Source: Gammaproteobacteria bacterium (GTDB taxonomy: Bacteria > Pseudomonadota > Gammaproteobacteria > Nitrosococcales > Methylophagaceae). Taken from it: DNA of 64,000 nucleotides. The DNA lies in assembly GCA_029248745.1 (NCBI GenBank), contig JAQWIT010000003.1:1-64000 (forward strand), in the 5' to 3' direction. Each line of letters opens with the position of its first letter. The first letter of the stretch is position 1. This document shows positions 48,206 through 57,849 of this stretch, in pieces. The notes beneath the pieces are model-generated. The model ran no database searches. It was given only the letters and a program-made list of their open reading frames with translations, and was not told the origin of the DNA. Position numbers and translations under genes: made by a program.

Positions 48206-48832
48206 TTACAGCTGGCTGATAGGGATCAATACCTCATTCCGTCGTAAAAACCATGGCGTGAAAGGGGCGTTATATCGCGCCCAAATAGCTTGGCCATTTA
48301 TTCGATAACCTGATTGTTTAATCCAGGTCTCGAGCTCAGCTTTATGCTCTAAATAATTAGACTCACTCCAAAAACCTGAATAGTGAATAGCCGCTATCGT
48401 CTGGCTAGGTACTTGTCTTAGAACAACACGGTCATCTTCAGGTACCGGTAGGGTCTCAATTGTGTATGTATTAGGCATCATAAAACTAATAGCCCAACCG
48501 TCACCTACTTGCTGCTGGCCTGCGGGTGCCGTCAAGGCGATTTCTTTATTTGATTGTTGTTGACTAACAGGGGCAGTCATAGCGATATCAGTTTGCGATC
48601 TATTACTGCCTGTTATGTAGCCGAACAGCCGCTGAAAAGCCGCATTACCCGCTTTTTCGATATCTTCATAAACAACAGTTTCGGCCACAATGTGTGGTGA
48701 ATAGAGACGCACTTCAATATCACCGTGTTCTGAAACGAGGTCGTACTCTGCTTCTTCTATCGCCATAGCGGGCTTAATTGAAAAAAGAACAAGGAAGAGC
48801 GGGGGAAGGAGGAAGCTTTTTAACAATGTCAT
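48206..48832 (-). CDS. SOUL family haem-binding protein
   Basis: The 208-residue protein has a signal peptide (residues 1 to about 24, ending AMA) and a SOUL domain: EAEYDLVSEHGDIEVRLY, the paired IAMTAPV / IALTAPA segments, and a C-terminal ARYNAPFTPWFLRRNEV typical of the family. SOUL proteins bind haem; this one is probably periplasmic. The frame is intact and divergent from ung. Confidence 0.9.
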   Translation of the reverse strand: MTLLKSFLLPPLFLVLFSIKPAMAIEEAEYDLVSEHGDIEVRLYSPHIVAETVVYEDIEKAGNAAFQRLFGYITGSNRSQTDIAMTAPVSQQQSNKEIALTAPAGQQQVGDGWAISFMMPNTYTIETLPVPEDDRVVLRQVPSQTIAAIHYSGFWSESNYLEHKAELETWIKQSGYRINGQAIWARYNAPFTPWFLRRNEVLIPISQL

Positions 48833-49013
48833 AAAATACGCACTGGAGATTATTGATACAGTATTGTGTCAGGTTTAGACCGTAACAGCACAGCTAAGTT
48901 TACGAAGTATTAAAATTTTCCAATATTAGCAATAGAGATTATGTCTGAAAGTCGATATTCAGAGAAGAGACATTGTTTGTTATGATTTTAAATATGAAGA
49001 AAAGGACCTTAAA

Positions 49014-49691
49014 ATGTTTCTAGATAAAGCGCCCACATGGCAAGCAAGTCTGTCTGCTGAAATTGAACAGCCTTACATGCATGGTTTAAAGACATTTTTA
49101 CGGGTAGAAAAAGATCAAAAAAAGATTATTTTCCCCCACTCATCTAACTGGTTTCATGCATTAGAAACGACACCACTAGATGAGGTCAAAGTTGTCATCC
49201 TTGGCCAAGACCCTTATCACCAACCCGGTCAAGCCCATGGTTTATGCTTTTCAGTGCAACCGGGTGTTAAAGTCCCCCCATCACTCGTTAATATTTACAA
49301 AGAATTAGAAACTGACTTAGGCATCGCGATCCCAGACCATGGTTATCTTGAAAACTGGGCTAAGCAAGGTGTGTTATTACTCAATGCTGTATTAACGGTA
49401 GAAGACTCAAATGCCAATGCCCACCAAGGAAAAGGCTGGGAACAATTCACCGATAAAATCATCAGCACGGTCAATGAGCAATGTGATCACGTTGTCTTTA
49501 TGCTCTGGGGCAGTTATGCCCAGAAAAAAGGCAAGATGATTGATGATCAAAAACATCTGGTATTAAAGGCACCGCACCCGTCACCGCTTTCAGCTTACCG
49601 TGGTTTTTTTGGCTGCAAGCATTTTAGTCAAGCGAATAGTTATCTGGTAGATAAGGGCAAAGACATTGTTGATTGGAATGTACCAGGATAA
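49014..49691 (+). CDS. ung: Uracil-DNA glycosylase
   Basis: A 225-residue family 1 UDG that excises uracil from DNA. The catalytic GQDPYH lies at 64-69 (Asp66), and the leucine-loop motif [14 protein letters not shown] starts at His188. An AAAGGA site lies about ten bases upstream of the ATG. Complete and of normal length. Confidence 0.97.
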   Translation: MFLDKAPTWQASLSAEIEQPYMHGLKTFLRVEKDQKKIIFPHSSNWFHALETTPLDEVKVVILGQDPYHQPGQAHGLCFSVQPGVKVPPSLVNIYKELETDLGIAIPDHGYLENWAKQGVLLLNAVLTVEDSNANAHQGKGWEQFTDKIISTVNEQCDHVVFMLWGSYAQKKGKMIDDQKHLVLKAPHPSPLSAYRGFFGCKHFSQANSYLVDKGKDIVDWNVPG

Positions 49692-49798
49692 AAATCAAAC
49701 TGGCTGACCCCTTGCTTGTTCATCACAGAGAAAATATTTCTTAGTCCCACACGATTTTTTCTAAGTTATAGCTCAACATGTTTTCTATTCATAAGGCC

Positions 49799-50355
49799 CT
49801 AGGCAGTGGCGTGCGTTAGCACATCCTGCTGGCTTAGCTTGTTAATTGCCTTTATGGTCAAGCAACTCAATAAAGATTGAAAAATCATCTTTTTTACTCC
49901 TTTGTATGGTAACGCATCGATATGTGGTTTCATTTCTTTCGGCATGTAAACCGGATTATTTATGTAAAACCACATCATAAGAAATCGATGCGGCCAAAAT
50001 TGTGTATTGTTTGTTTTTTCAAATAATTCTGATGCCAATAATGGTATCAACCATGCCGTATCTGAAAAGAATTTCACCATTTTATCTGGTTCTTTGTCTA
50101 CATGATGAAAGAAGTTCCTGGGCTCTCTAAATGCATATAAGAATTCCTTTTTAATATTGAACTACTCAAGCATGGGATTATCCTCAAGATTTCTCTCATG
50201 CGATTTTGCTTTGCAAATATCTGAGAGTATTTCATACGAAGACCATGCCGTTGTATAGACAGTTATTGGGTCTTCCTCTTCAAAGAATAAACGAATAGAA
50301 GACTCAGCTGCCTTTCTGCAACTTCAAGCTTCCCTGATTCAATTAATTTTCCCAT
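49799..50355 (-). pseudogene. Conserved hypothetical protein, disrupted
   Basis: A family I cannot name. Read across lesions it gives MGKLIESGKLEVAERQL, then FFEEEDPITVYTTAWSSYEILSD, EFLYAFREPRNFFHH and FMMWFYINNP. The first frame is lost within about 20 codons (indel near 50300), and a TAG interrupts the second frame after NPMLE near 50165. The last 93 codons (49799-50080) remain open. No membrane segments are evident. Confidence 0.55.
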
Positions 50356-50564
50356 ACTGAGTTTGATAGATTTGATAAATCTCTAACCTGTGAATGCTTC
50401 TCTACAGCCAATACTTGAGTAGGAGAAGCCTTCGCTATACCTGCCAACCTGAAAGCTGCAATAGCTGTAAACAGTCCACCGAGCGCACCAATAAGGCTCG
50501 CAACTGCGGTTAAGGCAGAAACTGTGTTTTGATCTATCGCGATTTTAAACTCTTCTAAGCACAT
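50343..50564 (-). CDS. Hypothetical small membrane protein
   Basis: A 73-residue frame with one or two hydrophobic stretches (TAVASLIGALGGLFTAIAAF, about residues 18-37). Its end overlaps the start of the preceding disrupted gene by 13 bases, which looks like an operon join and argues for a real gene. No family recognised and no strong ribosome site. Confidence 0.35.
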   Translation of the reverse strand: MCLEEFKIAIDQNTVSALTAVASLIGALGGLFTAIAAFRLAGIAKASPTQVLAVEKHSQVRDLSNLSNSVWEN

Positions 50565-50577
50565 AACAGCCTGTTAA

Positions 50578-50835
50578 TTAGGAATGAGTCCTCATTAACA
50601 ATATTAACGGGAATCCCTTATAGTTGTTTTGATGCCGGAATGAGGTTTTTATAAGGCTATGTTTTCCCTGTATTTCTACCTTGAACCCATTTTGTTCGCT
50701 TTTATTAAAGAGGCAAGATACTCCTTTAATATTGTCTGAACATAACGAGAAACGATACATTGCTATTGAATGAGAATCAGAGTCAATGATCTTAACAAAT
50801 ATCGAACAGCTGAAAAGAACGATGATCGCGTACAA
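50578..50835 (-). CDS. Doubtful small open frame
   Basis: An 85-residue frame with a hydrophobic N terminus (YAIIVLFSCSIFV) that could be a signal peptide, followed by an unrecognised polar region. It fills the gap before yheS and points away from it. It may be a real small exported protein or chance. Confidence 0.25.
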   Translation of the reverse strand: MYAIIVLFSCSIFVKIIDSDSHSIAMYRFSLCSDNIKGVSCLFNKSEQNGFKVEIQGKHSLIKTSFRHQNNYKGFPLILLMRTHS

Positions 50836-50843
50836 TACCCGTC

Positions 50844-52748
50844 ATGATAAAGCTACAAAACCTTTCTATCCGTCGTGGCACACGATTATTATTTGAATCT
50901 GTTAATTTAACGATTAATCCCGGTAAAAAAGTCGGTTTGACCGGTGCTAATGGCACAGGAAAATCGAGCTTATTCGCCTTATTGCAAGATAAATTGCATG
51001 CCGATCATGGGCAAGTGACCTTTCCACCGCATTGGGTAACAGCCCATGTTGCCCAAGAAACCCCCGCAGTTGATGACTCGGCATTGGACTATGCCTTACT
51101 GGGTGATACTGAATATATTACCTTACAAACAGCATTAGCCGTAGCCGAAGCAGAACATGACGGTGCAAAACAAAGTGAATTGCACGATCAACTAGCGGCG
51201 ATTGATGGTTATACGGCGAAGAGTCGTGCCGGCAAGTTATTACATGGCTTGGGTTTTACAACAGAACAGGAAACACATCCTGTCACTAGTTTTTCTGGTG
51301 GCTGGCGGATGCGTTTAAATTTAGCCCAAGCGTTAATGTGTCGCTCTGATTTATTATTGCTTGATGAACCTACAAATCACCTTGATTTAGAGGCGGTGTA
51401 CTGGCTAGAAGAATGGCTACGCAATTATCTGGGCACATTAATCTTAATTTCTCATGATCGTGACTTTTTAGATCGTGTTGTCACTCAAGTATGTCATATC
51501 GAACAGCAGGGAATTAAAAGCTACACCGGTAATTATTCTGATTTTGAATTGGCGCGTGCAGAACATCTAGCGAACCAACAAGCGGCACACCAAAAACAGC
51601 AGCGTGAAATAGCCCATATTCGCATTTATGTCACACGTTTTAAAGCCCAAGCCACCAAGGCGAGACAAGCTCAAAGTCGGATAAAAGCGCTAGAACGCAT
51701 GGAGCTGATTGCTCCGGCACATGTTGACTCGCCGTTTCATTTTAAATTTTTCCCACCAACACGACTAATAGCACCGTTATTGAGCTTGGACAAAATTGCA
51801 GTGGGATATGGAGAAACGCCCTTATTGTCTGGCATTAAATTGTCATTAGCGCCGGGTGACCGAATTGGCCTGTTAGGACCTAATGGTGCAGGTAAATCGA
51901 CGTTGATCAAATTGATAGCAGGGGTGTTGCCACCGCTACAGGGAAAACGCAAAGAAGCGAAAGATATTCGCATTGCTTATTTTGCTCAACATCAATTAGA
52001 ACAACTATATCCTGAAGACAGCCCGGTTAAACATATCTTACGGCTCGATCCTAAAGCATCGGAAGCTGAGTGCCGTAATTTTGTCGGTGGGTTCGGTTTC
52101 CACGGCGATGATGCATTAGCCCCAGTACGTCCCTTTTCAGGGGGAGAAAAAGCCCGCCTGGTGTTGGCCTTGTTGGTGTATCAAAAACCGGCTGTTTTAT
52201 TATTAGATGAACCGACCAATCACTTAGATCTTGAAATGCGTTTAGCCCTAACGATGGCTTTACAAGATTTTGAAGGTGCCTTGGTTGTCGTTTCACATGA
52301 CCGCCATTTATTACGCACGGTGGCAGATGACTTATGGTTAGTCTCAGATGGCCAAGCAAAACCCTTTGACGGCGATTTAGATGATTACCGACAATGGTTA
52401 TTGATTAAGGATAAAACAGCAAAGGATAACTCGACCAAAACCGAATCGCCAACTGCCATGGCCAACACAAAGAAAGACGATAGAAGGATAGCAGCAGAAG
52501 CCAGACAACGATTAGAACCCTTACGAAATAAAGTTAAAAAAGCAGAGAAAGAGATGACGTCATTACAGCAAGTAATCAATGACGTCGAAGAAAAGTTAGC
52601 CGACAATAGTATGTATGAAGCATGTAACAAAGATGATTTAAAACAATTATTATTAGAGCAAGCAGCTGCAAAATCACAATTAGAATTGGTTGAAACGGCT
52701 TGGCTAGAAGCCAGTGAAGCCATTGAATCAGCAACACAACAAGCTTAG
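50844..52748 (+). CDS. yheS: ABC-F ATPase, YheS type
   Basis: The 634-residue soluble ATPase carries two ABC domains: Walker A GANGTGKSS and GPNGAGKST, signatures FSGGWRMRLNL and FSGGEKARLVL, and two [10 protein letters not shown] boxes. The C terminus is a charged coiled coil (about 545-620). Length and start (IKLQNLSIRRGTRLLFE) fit YheS. A MITE-like element begins at its stop codon. Confidence 0.93.
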   Translation: MIKLQNLSIRRGTRLLFESVNLTINPGKKVGLTGANGTGKSSLFALLQDKLHADHGQVTFPPHWVTAHVAQETPAVDDSALDYALLGDTEYITLQTALAVAEAEHDGAKQSELHDQLAAIDGYTAKSRAGKLLHGLGFTTEQETHPVTSFSGGWRMRLNLAQALMCRSDLLLLDEPTNHLDLEAVYWLEEWLRNYLGTLILISHDRDFLDRVVTQVCHIEQQGIKSYTGNYSDFELARAEHLANQQAAHQKQQREIAHIRIYVTRFKAQATKARQAQSRIKALERMELIAPAHVDSPFHFKFFPPTRLIAPLLSLDKIAVGYGETPLLSGIKLSLAPGDRIGLLGPNGAGKSTLIKLIAGVLPPLQGKRKEAKDIRIAYFAQHQLEQLYPEDSPVKHILRLDPKASEAECRNFVGGFGFHGDDALAPVRPFSGGEKARLVLALLVYQKPAVLLLDEPTNHLDLEMRLALTMALQDFEGALVVVSHDRHLLRTVADDLWLVSDGQAKPFDGDLDDYRQWLLIKDKTAKDNSTKTESPTAMANTKKDDRRIAAEARQRLEPLRNKVKKAEKEMTSLQQVINDVEEKLADNSMYEACNKDDLKQLLLEQAAAKSQLELVETAWLEASEAIESATQQA

Positions 52749-52907
52749 GGAAACCCTGATTAAGTGATGAACTCGTATCTTGTGCCTAAACTGCAAGCTC
52801 TCTTTGTTGTCAATCTTCGCAATAGCATGCTGTTACGTGCGACTGACGCCTTGACAGTGAACAGTTTGAATCACAATCTACAACATTCAGACTTAACCAG
52901 AGCTTCC
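52748..52907. mobile_element. MITE-like element, about 160 bp
   Basis: The ends are imperfect inverted repeats: left GGGAAACCCTGATTAAGT, right (reverse complement) GGAAGCTCTGGTTAAGT, agreeing at about 14 of 17 positions. Both ends are flanked by TTA (52745-52747 and 52908-52910), which looks like a 3-bp target duplication of the kind made by some IS5-family elements. The interior has no recognisable transposase. It fills the yheS-uup gap almost completely and overlaps the yheS stop codon. Confidence 0.55.
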
Positions 52908-52933
52908 TTAATCGCAGAAATGAAGGAAAGAAT

Positions 52934-54823
52934 GTGGAGTTATTGTCATTAAAACAAGTGACCGTCAGTTATGGCGGACCAAATTTATTAGATAAGGTTG
53001 ATTTTCGACTTGACCGTGGTGAACGCGTTTGCTTAGTTGGCCGAAACGGGGCTGGCAAATCAACCCTAATGAAATTGATTGCTGGTGAAATCACAGCCGA
53101 TGGTGGTGAGATTATAGGACAAGGTTTAAAAATAGCGCGTTTAGAACAGGAAGTATCAGGCAGTACAGAAGGGACTATCTTTGATGTCGTAGCTCGAGGC
53201 TTAGGTGAAGTCGCGCCATTACTCATTGAATACCACCATGTATTACATCAATTAGAAACAGATACTTCAGATGCTGTGATGACTGCTTTAGAAAAGGCAC
53301 AGAGTAAATTAGAAGCGGCAGATGGTTGGAGTGTTGAACAGCGCGTTGAAAGTGTCATTTCACGTTTATCATTGGATGCTGATAGTGAATTTTCAGCTTT
53401 ATCAGGTGGAATGAAACGCCGGGTATTATTAGCACAAGCCTTGGTGAAAGAACCTGATGTCTTGTTACTTGATGAACCGACAAACCATTTGGATATTAAC
53501 TCAATCACGTGGTTAGAAGAGTTTCTAAAAGGCTATGCCGGCACAGTTTTATTTATTACCCATGACCGAACTTTCCTACAAGCCTTAGCCACGCGTATAG
53601 TGCAATTGGATCGCGGTCAATTGGTCAGTTTCCCTGGCGATTATCAAAGTTATTTAGAACGTCGTGAAGCATTACTTGCTGAAGAAGAAAAGCAAAATGC
53701 GTTATTTGATAAAAAGTTAGCACAAGAAGAAGTCTGGATCCGTCAGGGGATTAAAGCTCGAAGAACACGTAATGAAGGCCGTGTTAGAGCACTGCAACAA
53801 TTGCGTAGGGAACGGAGTCAACGCCGTGAAAAGCAGGGCAATGTCAAAATGGAGTTGCAAGAGGCTCAGCGTAGCGGAAAATTGGTGATAGAAGCCGAAG
53901 ACTTAATGCAAAGCTATGATGGTAAAACCTTGTTTTCCGACTTTACGACATTGATCCAGCGTGGTGATCGTATCGGCGTGATTGGGCCCAATGGCTGTGG
54001 TAAAAGTACCTTATTATCGATTCTATTAGGTCGAAACAAGCCCGAACTGGGCGAAGTGACCTTAGGTACAAATTTAGAAGTGGCTTATTTCGATCAATTA
54101 CGCAGTCAATTGGATGAAGAAGTCAGCGTGGTAGATAATGTAGGACAGGGCAGTGACTTTGTTGAAATAGGCGACTCGCGTAAACACATTATGGGTTATT
54201 TACAGGACTTCCTATTTACACCTCAGAGGGCAAGAACACCTGTTAAAGCTTTATCAGGAGGGGAACGAAACCGTCTATTACTGGCAAAACTGTTCACTCA
54301 ACCAGCCAATCTATTGGTGATGGATGAGCCAACCAATGATTTAGATGCCGAGACTTTAGATTTATTAGAAGATCTTTTAATGAATTACCACGGGACTTTA
54401 TTGTTAGTCAGCCATGACAGGGCCTTTCTTAATAATGTGGCGACTAGTACGATTGTTTTCGATGATGATAATCAAGTACGCGAATACGTCGGTGGTTATG
54501 ATGACTGGGTACAGCAGCGTCAATTGAGTAAAACAAGGACGACAGCGAAAGAAAAAACAGCGCCTAAGCCTGTAAAAATATCAGGGAAAAAATCCACCCT
54601 TACCTATCAGGAACAAATCGATTTAGATGCTTTACCCAAACAAATTGAGTCGATGGAATTAAAACAAACGGAGCTACATAGTAAGGTTAGCCACCCGGAT
54701 TTTTATCAACAGGCGCTGGATAAAGTGACAGCAGTGCAAGATCAGCTGACACAACTCGAAGAGGAACTTGAATTGGCTTATGACCGTTGGCAACAATTAG
54801 AGGCCAAGCAGGAAAACGCTTAA
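52934..54823 (+). CDS. uup: ABC-F ATPase Uup
   Basis: A 629-residue ABC-F protein. Walker A GRNGAGKST and GPNGCGKST, signature LSGGMKRRVLL and LSGGERNRLLL, and DEPTNHLD / DEPTNDLD are intact; a C-terminal coiled coil (about 560-625) is the DNA-binding tail known in Uup. Loss of uup in E. coli raises precise transposon excision. The start is GTG at 52934 with GGAAAG upstream. Its stop overlaps the next (broken) gene. Confidence 0.93.
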   Translation: MELLSLKQVTVSYGGPNLLDKVDFRLDRGERVCLVGRNGAGKSTLMKLIAGEITADGGEIIGQGLKIARLEQEVSGSTEGTIFDVVARGLGEVAPLLIEYHHVLHQLETDTSDAVMTALEKAQSKLEAADGWSVEQRVESVISRLSLDADSEFSALSGGMKRRVLLAQALVKEPDVLLLDEPTNHLDINSITWLEEFLKGYAGTVLFITHDRTFLQALATRIVQLDRGQLVSFPGDYQSYLERREALLAEEEKQNALFDKKLAQEEVWIRQGIKARRTRNEGRVRALQQLRRERSQRREKQGNVKMELQEAQRSGKLVIEAEDLMQSYDGKTLFSDFTTLIQRGDRIGVIGPNGCGKSTLLSILLGRNKPELGEVTLGTNLEVAYFDQLRSQLDEEVSVVDNVGQGSDFVEIGDSRKHIMGYLQDFLFTPQRARTPVKALSGGERNRLLLAKLFTQPANLLVMDEPTNDLDAETLDLLEDLLMNYHGTLLLVSHDRAFLNNVATSTIVFDDDNQVREYVGGYDDWVQQRQLSKTRTTAKEKTAPKPVKISGKKSTLTYQEQIDLDALPKQIESMELKQTELHSKVSHPDFYQQALDKVTAVQDQLTQLEEELELAYDRWQQLEAKQENA

Positions 54824-55592
54824 TGGCAGAAGCTGAATTACTTTACGCAACGGAAGAAGATGGCAGGCTGATTAAGGTTTAGCAACAATCGGGCTTAGTT
54901 GGCTAGAATTCGGCGATGGATTGATTCAAACTGAAATTGACTTAGCAAGGCCAGACTATTTACCAGAATCTTTCAATCGAGCCATCTTATCAGGGGCCTT
55001 ATTCACTGGCCAAGTGCCTGACAAAGTGCTACTCGCGGGAACAGGCGGTGGTTCGACAGCACGTTATTTTGGCAATCGTTTTCCTGATGTTGTGGGTGAT
55101 GCAGTTGATTTGTCGCCCATAGTACTCGATATAGCACAACGGTTTTTTGAATGCCTCAACGGGGAATACTGGCAATTGATCGAAGCAGATATCAGAGAGT
55201 ATGTAAAAAATTGCCCAACACGCTATGACCTGATTGTGATGGATATTGCGGTTGGTCAAGCTTCGCCTGATTGGATCACAGGCCCACTTTTCTTAAACGG
55301 CTGCTGACGCTTACTGACTGATGCTGGTCATATCGCAATTAATCTTATTGTCGAAAATAAGCAGAATTTTCTGACTCAACTGGCCGCTATTAGAAAAGCA
55401 TTTGATCGCCAAACAGTCTGTGTGTTCTTAAGTGAACACCGTAATGTCATTATTTTAGCGTTTAACCAGCTTAACCATCTTGAGCATAAACCTAGCCAGT
55501 TCAGCCAGTTGGAAAACCAATGGCAAATTGAGTTTGGTCAGTTTTATCAACAAATACTAAAAGATAACCCAAAAGGCAGCGGCTTTATTTAG
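54823..55592 (+). pseudogene. Spermidine synthase-like methyltransferase-fold protein, disrupted
   Basis: The conceptual product resembles polyamine aminopropyltransferases: LLYATEEDGRL, WLEFGDGLIQTEIDL, VLLAGTGGGSTARYFGNRFPD, IEADIREYV and YDLIVMDIAVGQ. Lesions: TAG at 54880-54882, a one-base loss near 54897 that shifts frame, and TGA at 55305-55307 after FLNGC, where coding continues in frame as RLLTDAGHIAINL. The ATG overlaps the uup stop by one base. Confidence 0.85.
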
Positions 55593-55662
55593 GCTTGTTG
55601 ACGAAAGAGCAATAGGCCCTATGCATCGTGTAAGATAGCCAAAATAACAAGAGGACACACTG

Positions 55663-57036
55663 ATGGATATATTGGTAACCCTGACAGAATGGACTAAAGC
55701 CCTAAATGGCATTGTCTGGGGCCCAGCGATGTTGGTGCTGATTTTGGGTACGGGTCTATTTCTGATGTTTGGTCTTCGGTTTATGCCAATACTGAAGCTG
55801 GGCTATGGCGGTAAAATGCTCTGGCATGGCCGTGAATCAGGCCCAAAGTCTGAACAAGGTGACATATCCGCCTTTAATGCACTTATGACCTCCTTGTCAG
55901 CGACCATTGGTACAGGGAACATCGCGGGTGTTGCAACTGCAATATTCCTAGGCGGCCCAGGTGCGCTATTTTGGATGTGGATGACGGCCTTGGTGGGCAT
56001 TGCAACCAAATATGCCGAAGCCGTGCTAGCTGTACATTACCGGGAAACCGATGCAAATGGGAATAAGAGCGGTGGGCCGATGTATTACATCAAAAATGGC
56101 CTGAGAAGTAGCTTTGCATGGCTGGGTACGACCTTCGCTATTTTTGGCGCAATGGCAGGGTTCGGTATTGGTAACACCATTCAAGCTAATTCTGTAGCTG
56201 ATGCGTTAAATAGTAAGTTCGACATTCCTTACGAATGGACAGGTATTACCATTGCCGTTTTAGTGGCATTAGTCTTATTAGGCGGCATTAAGCGTATCGC
56301 CCATGTTGCAGGAAAGTTGGTACCGTTTATGGCTGTCAGTTATGTATTGGCCGCAACGGTCATTTTATTAATACATGCCGAACAAGTCCCTGCGGCATTT
56401 GATCTGATTTTCACCTATGCATTCACACCGATTGCTGCGACAGGTGGTTTCACGGGTGCCGCAGTTTGGGCAGCTATCCGTTTTGGTGTGGCACGTGGTA
56501 TTTTCTCAAATGAAGCCGGGCTTGGTAGTGCACCAATTGCACATGCTTCAGCTATGACCAATAATCCTGTTCGCCAGGGCACTATCGCAATGATGGGTAC
56601 CTTCATCGATACGATTATTATTTGTTCAATGACAGGCTTAGTTATCATTGTGTCAGGGGCCTGGACCAGCGGTGAAACAGGAGCTACTTTATCGTCATTG
56701 GCGTTCGAATCAGCGATGCCTGGTATCGGTTCTTATGTGGTGACATTGGGGTTGAGCGTCTTTGCCTTCACAACTATTTTAGGTTGGAGTATCTATAGTG
56801 AAAAATGTGTCACTTATTTGCTTGGTATTAAGGCGGTTATCCCATTTCGAGTTTTATGGATTTTGGCAATACCGGTAGGCGCTGTAAGTGATTTAGAATT
56901 TATATGGCTGGTAGCCGATACTTTAAATGCTTTGATGGCATTACCAAACTTGGTGGCCTTATTACTATTAAGTCCAGTGGTATTTGGTTTAACAACAAGC
57001 TACTTTAAGAATACAAAAAACGGCCTGGTCTCCTGA
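55663..57036 (+). CDS. Sodium:alanine symporter family protein (AGCS)
   Basis: A 457-residue membrane protein with about eleven hydrophobic segments. Family motifs include SATIGTGNIAGVATAI, ATKYAEAVLAVHYR, GFGIGNTIQANSVA and the signature region around SNEAGLGSAPIAHA. AGCS proteins import alanine or glycine with Na+. The frame is intact. A terminator for the opposite gene lies within its last 30 bases. Confidence 0.93.
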   Translation: MDILVTLTEWTKALNGIVWGPAMLVLILGTGLFLMFGLRFMPILKLGYGGKMLWHGRESGPKSEQGDISAFNALMTSLSATIGTGNIAGVATAIFLGGPGALFWMWMTALVGIATKYAEAVLAVHYRETDANGNKSGGPMYYIKNGLRSSFAWLGTTFAIFGAMAGFGIGNTIQANSVADALNSKFDIPYEWTGITIAVLVALVLLGGIKRIAHVAGKLVPFMAVSYVLAATVILLIHAEQVPAAFDLIFTYAFTPIAATGGFTGAAVWAAIRFGVARGIFSNEAGLGSAPIAHASAMTNNPVRQGTIAMMGTFIDTIIICSMTGLVIIVSGAWTSGETGATLSSLAFESAMPGIGSYVVTLGLSVFAFTTILGWSIYSEKCVTYLLGIKAVIPFRVLWILAIPVGAVSDLEFIWLVADTLNALMALPNLVALLLLSPVVFGLTTSYFKNTKNGLVS

Positions 57037-57049
57037 GAAGACTAAGCCG
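57014..57049 (-). terminator. Terminator of the membrane cytochrome gene, inside the symporter 3' end
   Basis: On the minus strand CGGC..GTCT and AGAC..GCCG pair around a loop and are followed by TTTTTT. It overlaps the last seven codons and stop of the convergent symporter gene. Confidence 0.7.
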
Positions 57050-57081
57050 TAGGAGATAAAAAAGCTAACTTCAGGGGAGGA

Positions 57082-57849
57082 TTATTCATCAAGTAGAGCG
57101 TCACGATCATCTTCACGTATGCGTGGCATGATCCACATCTCGTACATTGAAACGATCCACATGAAAGCAAAAGATAATCCCATGGTGCCACCACCAATAA
57201 TGACGAGCCATGCAAAATGTGGATTAAGCTTGGTTAACCACCATGAAGCTATATCGATCAGTAAGAAGATATAAGGCATCACGATAACAGTCGATTTAAG
57301 GGTCTTTGGAATACCAGAAGCCAAACTGAAAATCAGGCCGACAAACATAAAGATAAAGGCGATACCAAATAAATGAATGTGCGATACGCGAGCTAGCGAA
57401 GAAAAGCTCGCGCCAGTGTCGGTTTCAGAGACATGAGCGATATTTTCAAATTTGGTGAAATCGGGAACAGGCAAACCAGAAGGGGCACTATGACAGGCAA
57501 CACAGCTGTTATCGAAGATTTTGCGGATACCAGTGTCATTGAAGCTTTTTTCATCAGCCCCTTTACGTACCCAATTGATAATTTTTAAGCGATCCGCTTC
57601 TGGTGCCTTCATTTTCATGGAACCGTTTAACTTAGATTCGAGTGTTGAACCAGAGCGTTTTCCGTAATAACTATAGACAATATCGTCTGTCGATAAACCT
57701 AACTCACCATCAGCCATACCGTGAGTAAATTGAATTTGTACGATGGCCATTAAGTAGCCGACAGCGACAACAACTAAATAACCCGTAAAGAGTGATTTCA
57801 GTGCTGTACCTTGACTAGATAGGTTAATGCTATGTTGAGTGGTACTCAT
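57082..57849 (-). CDS. Membrane-anchored c-type cytochrome of unknown role
   Basis: The 255-residue protein has a first membrane helix (about 19-40), a periplasmic domain of about 110 residues with one haem c site CVACH (about 115-119), then three helices (about 158-178, 185-205 and 216-237). KRSGSTLESKLNGSMK and RKIFDNSCVACHSAPSGLP are landmarks. It may pass electrons in respiration, but no oxidase or reductase genes lie beside it. I do not recognise a named family. Confidence 0.7.
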   Translation of the reverse strand: MSTTQHSINLSSQGTALKSLFTGYLVVVAVGYLMAIVQIQFTHGMADGELGLSTDDIVYSYYGKRSGSTLESKLNGSMKMKAPEADRLKIINWVRKGADEKSFNDTGIRKIFDNSCVACHSAPSGLPVPDFTKFENIAHVSETDTGASFSSLARVSHIHLFGIAFIFMFVGLIFSLASGIPKTLKSTVIVMPYIFLLIDIASWWLTKLNPHFAWLVIIGGGTMGLSFAFMWIVSMYEMWIMPRIREDDRDALLDE

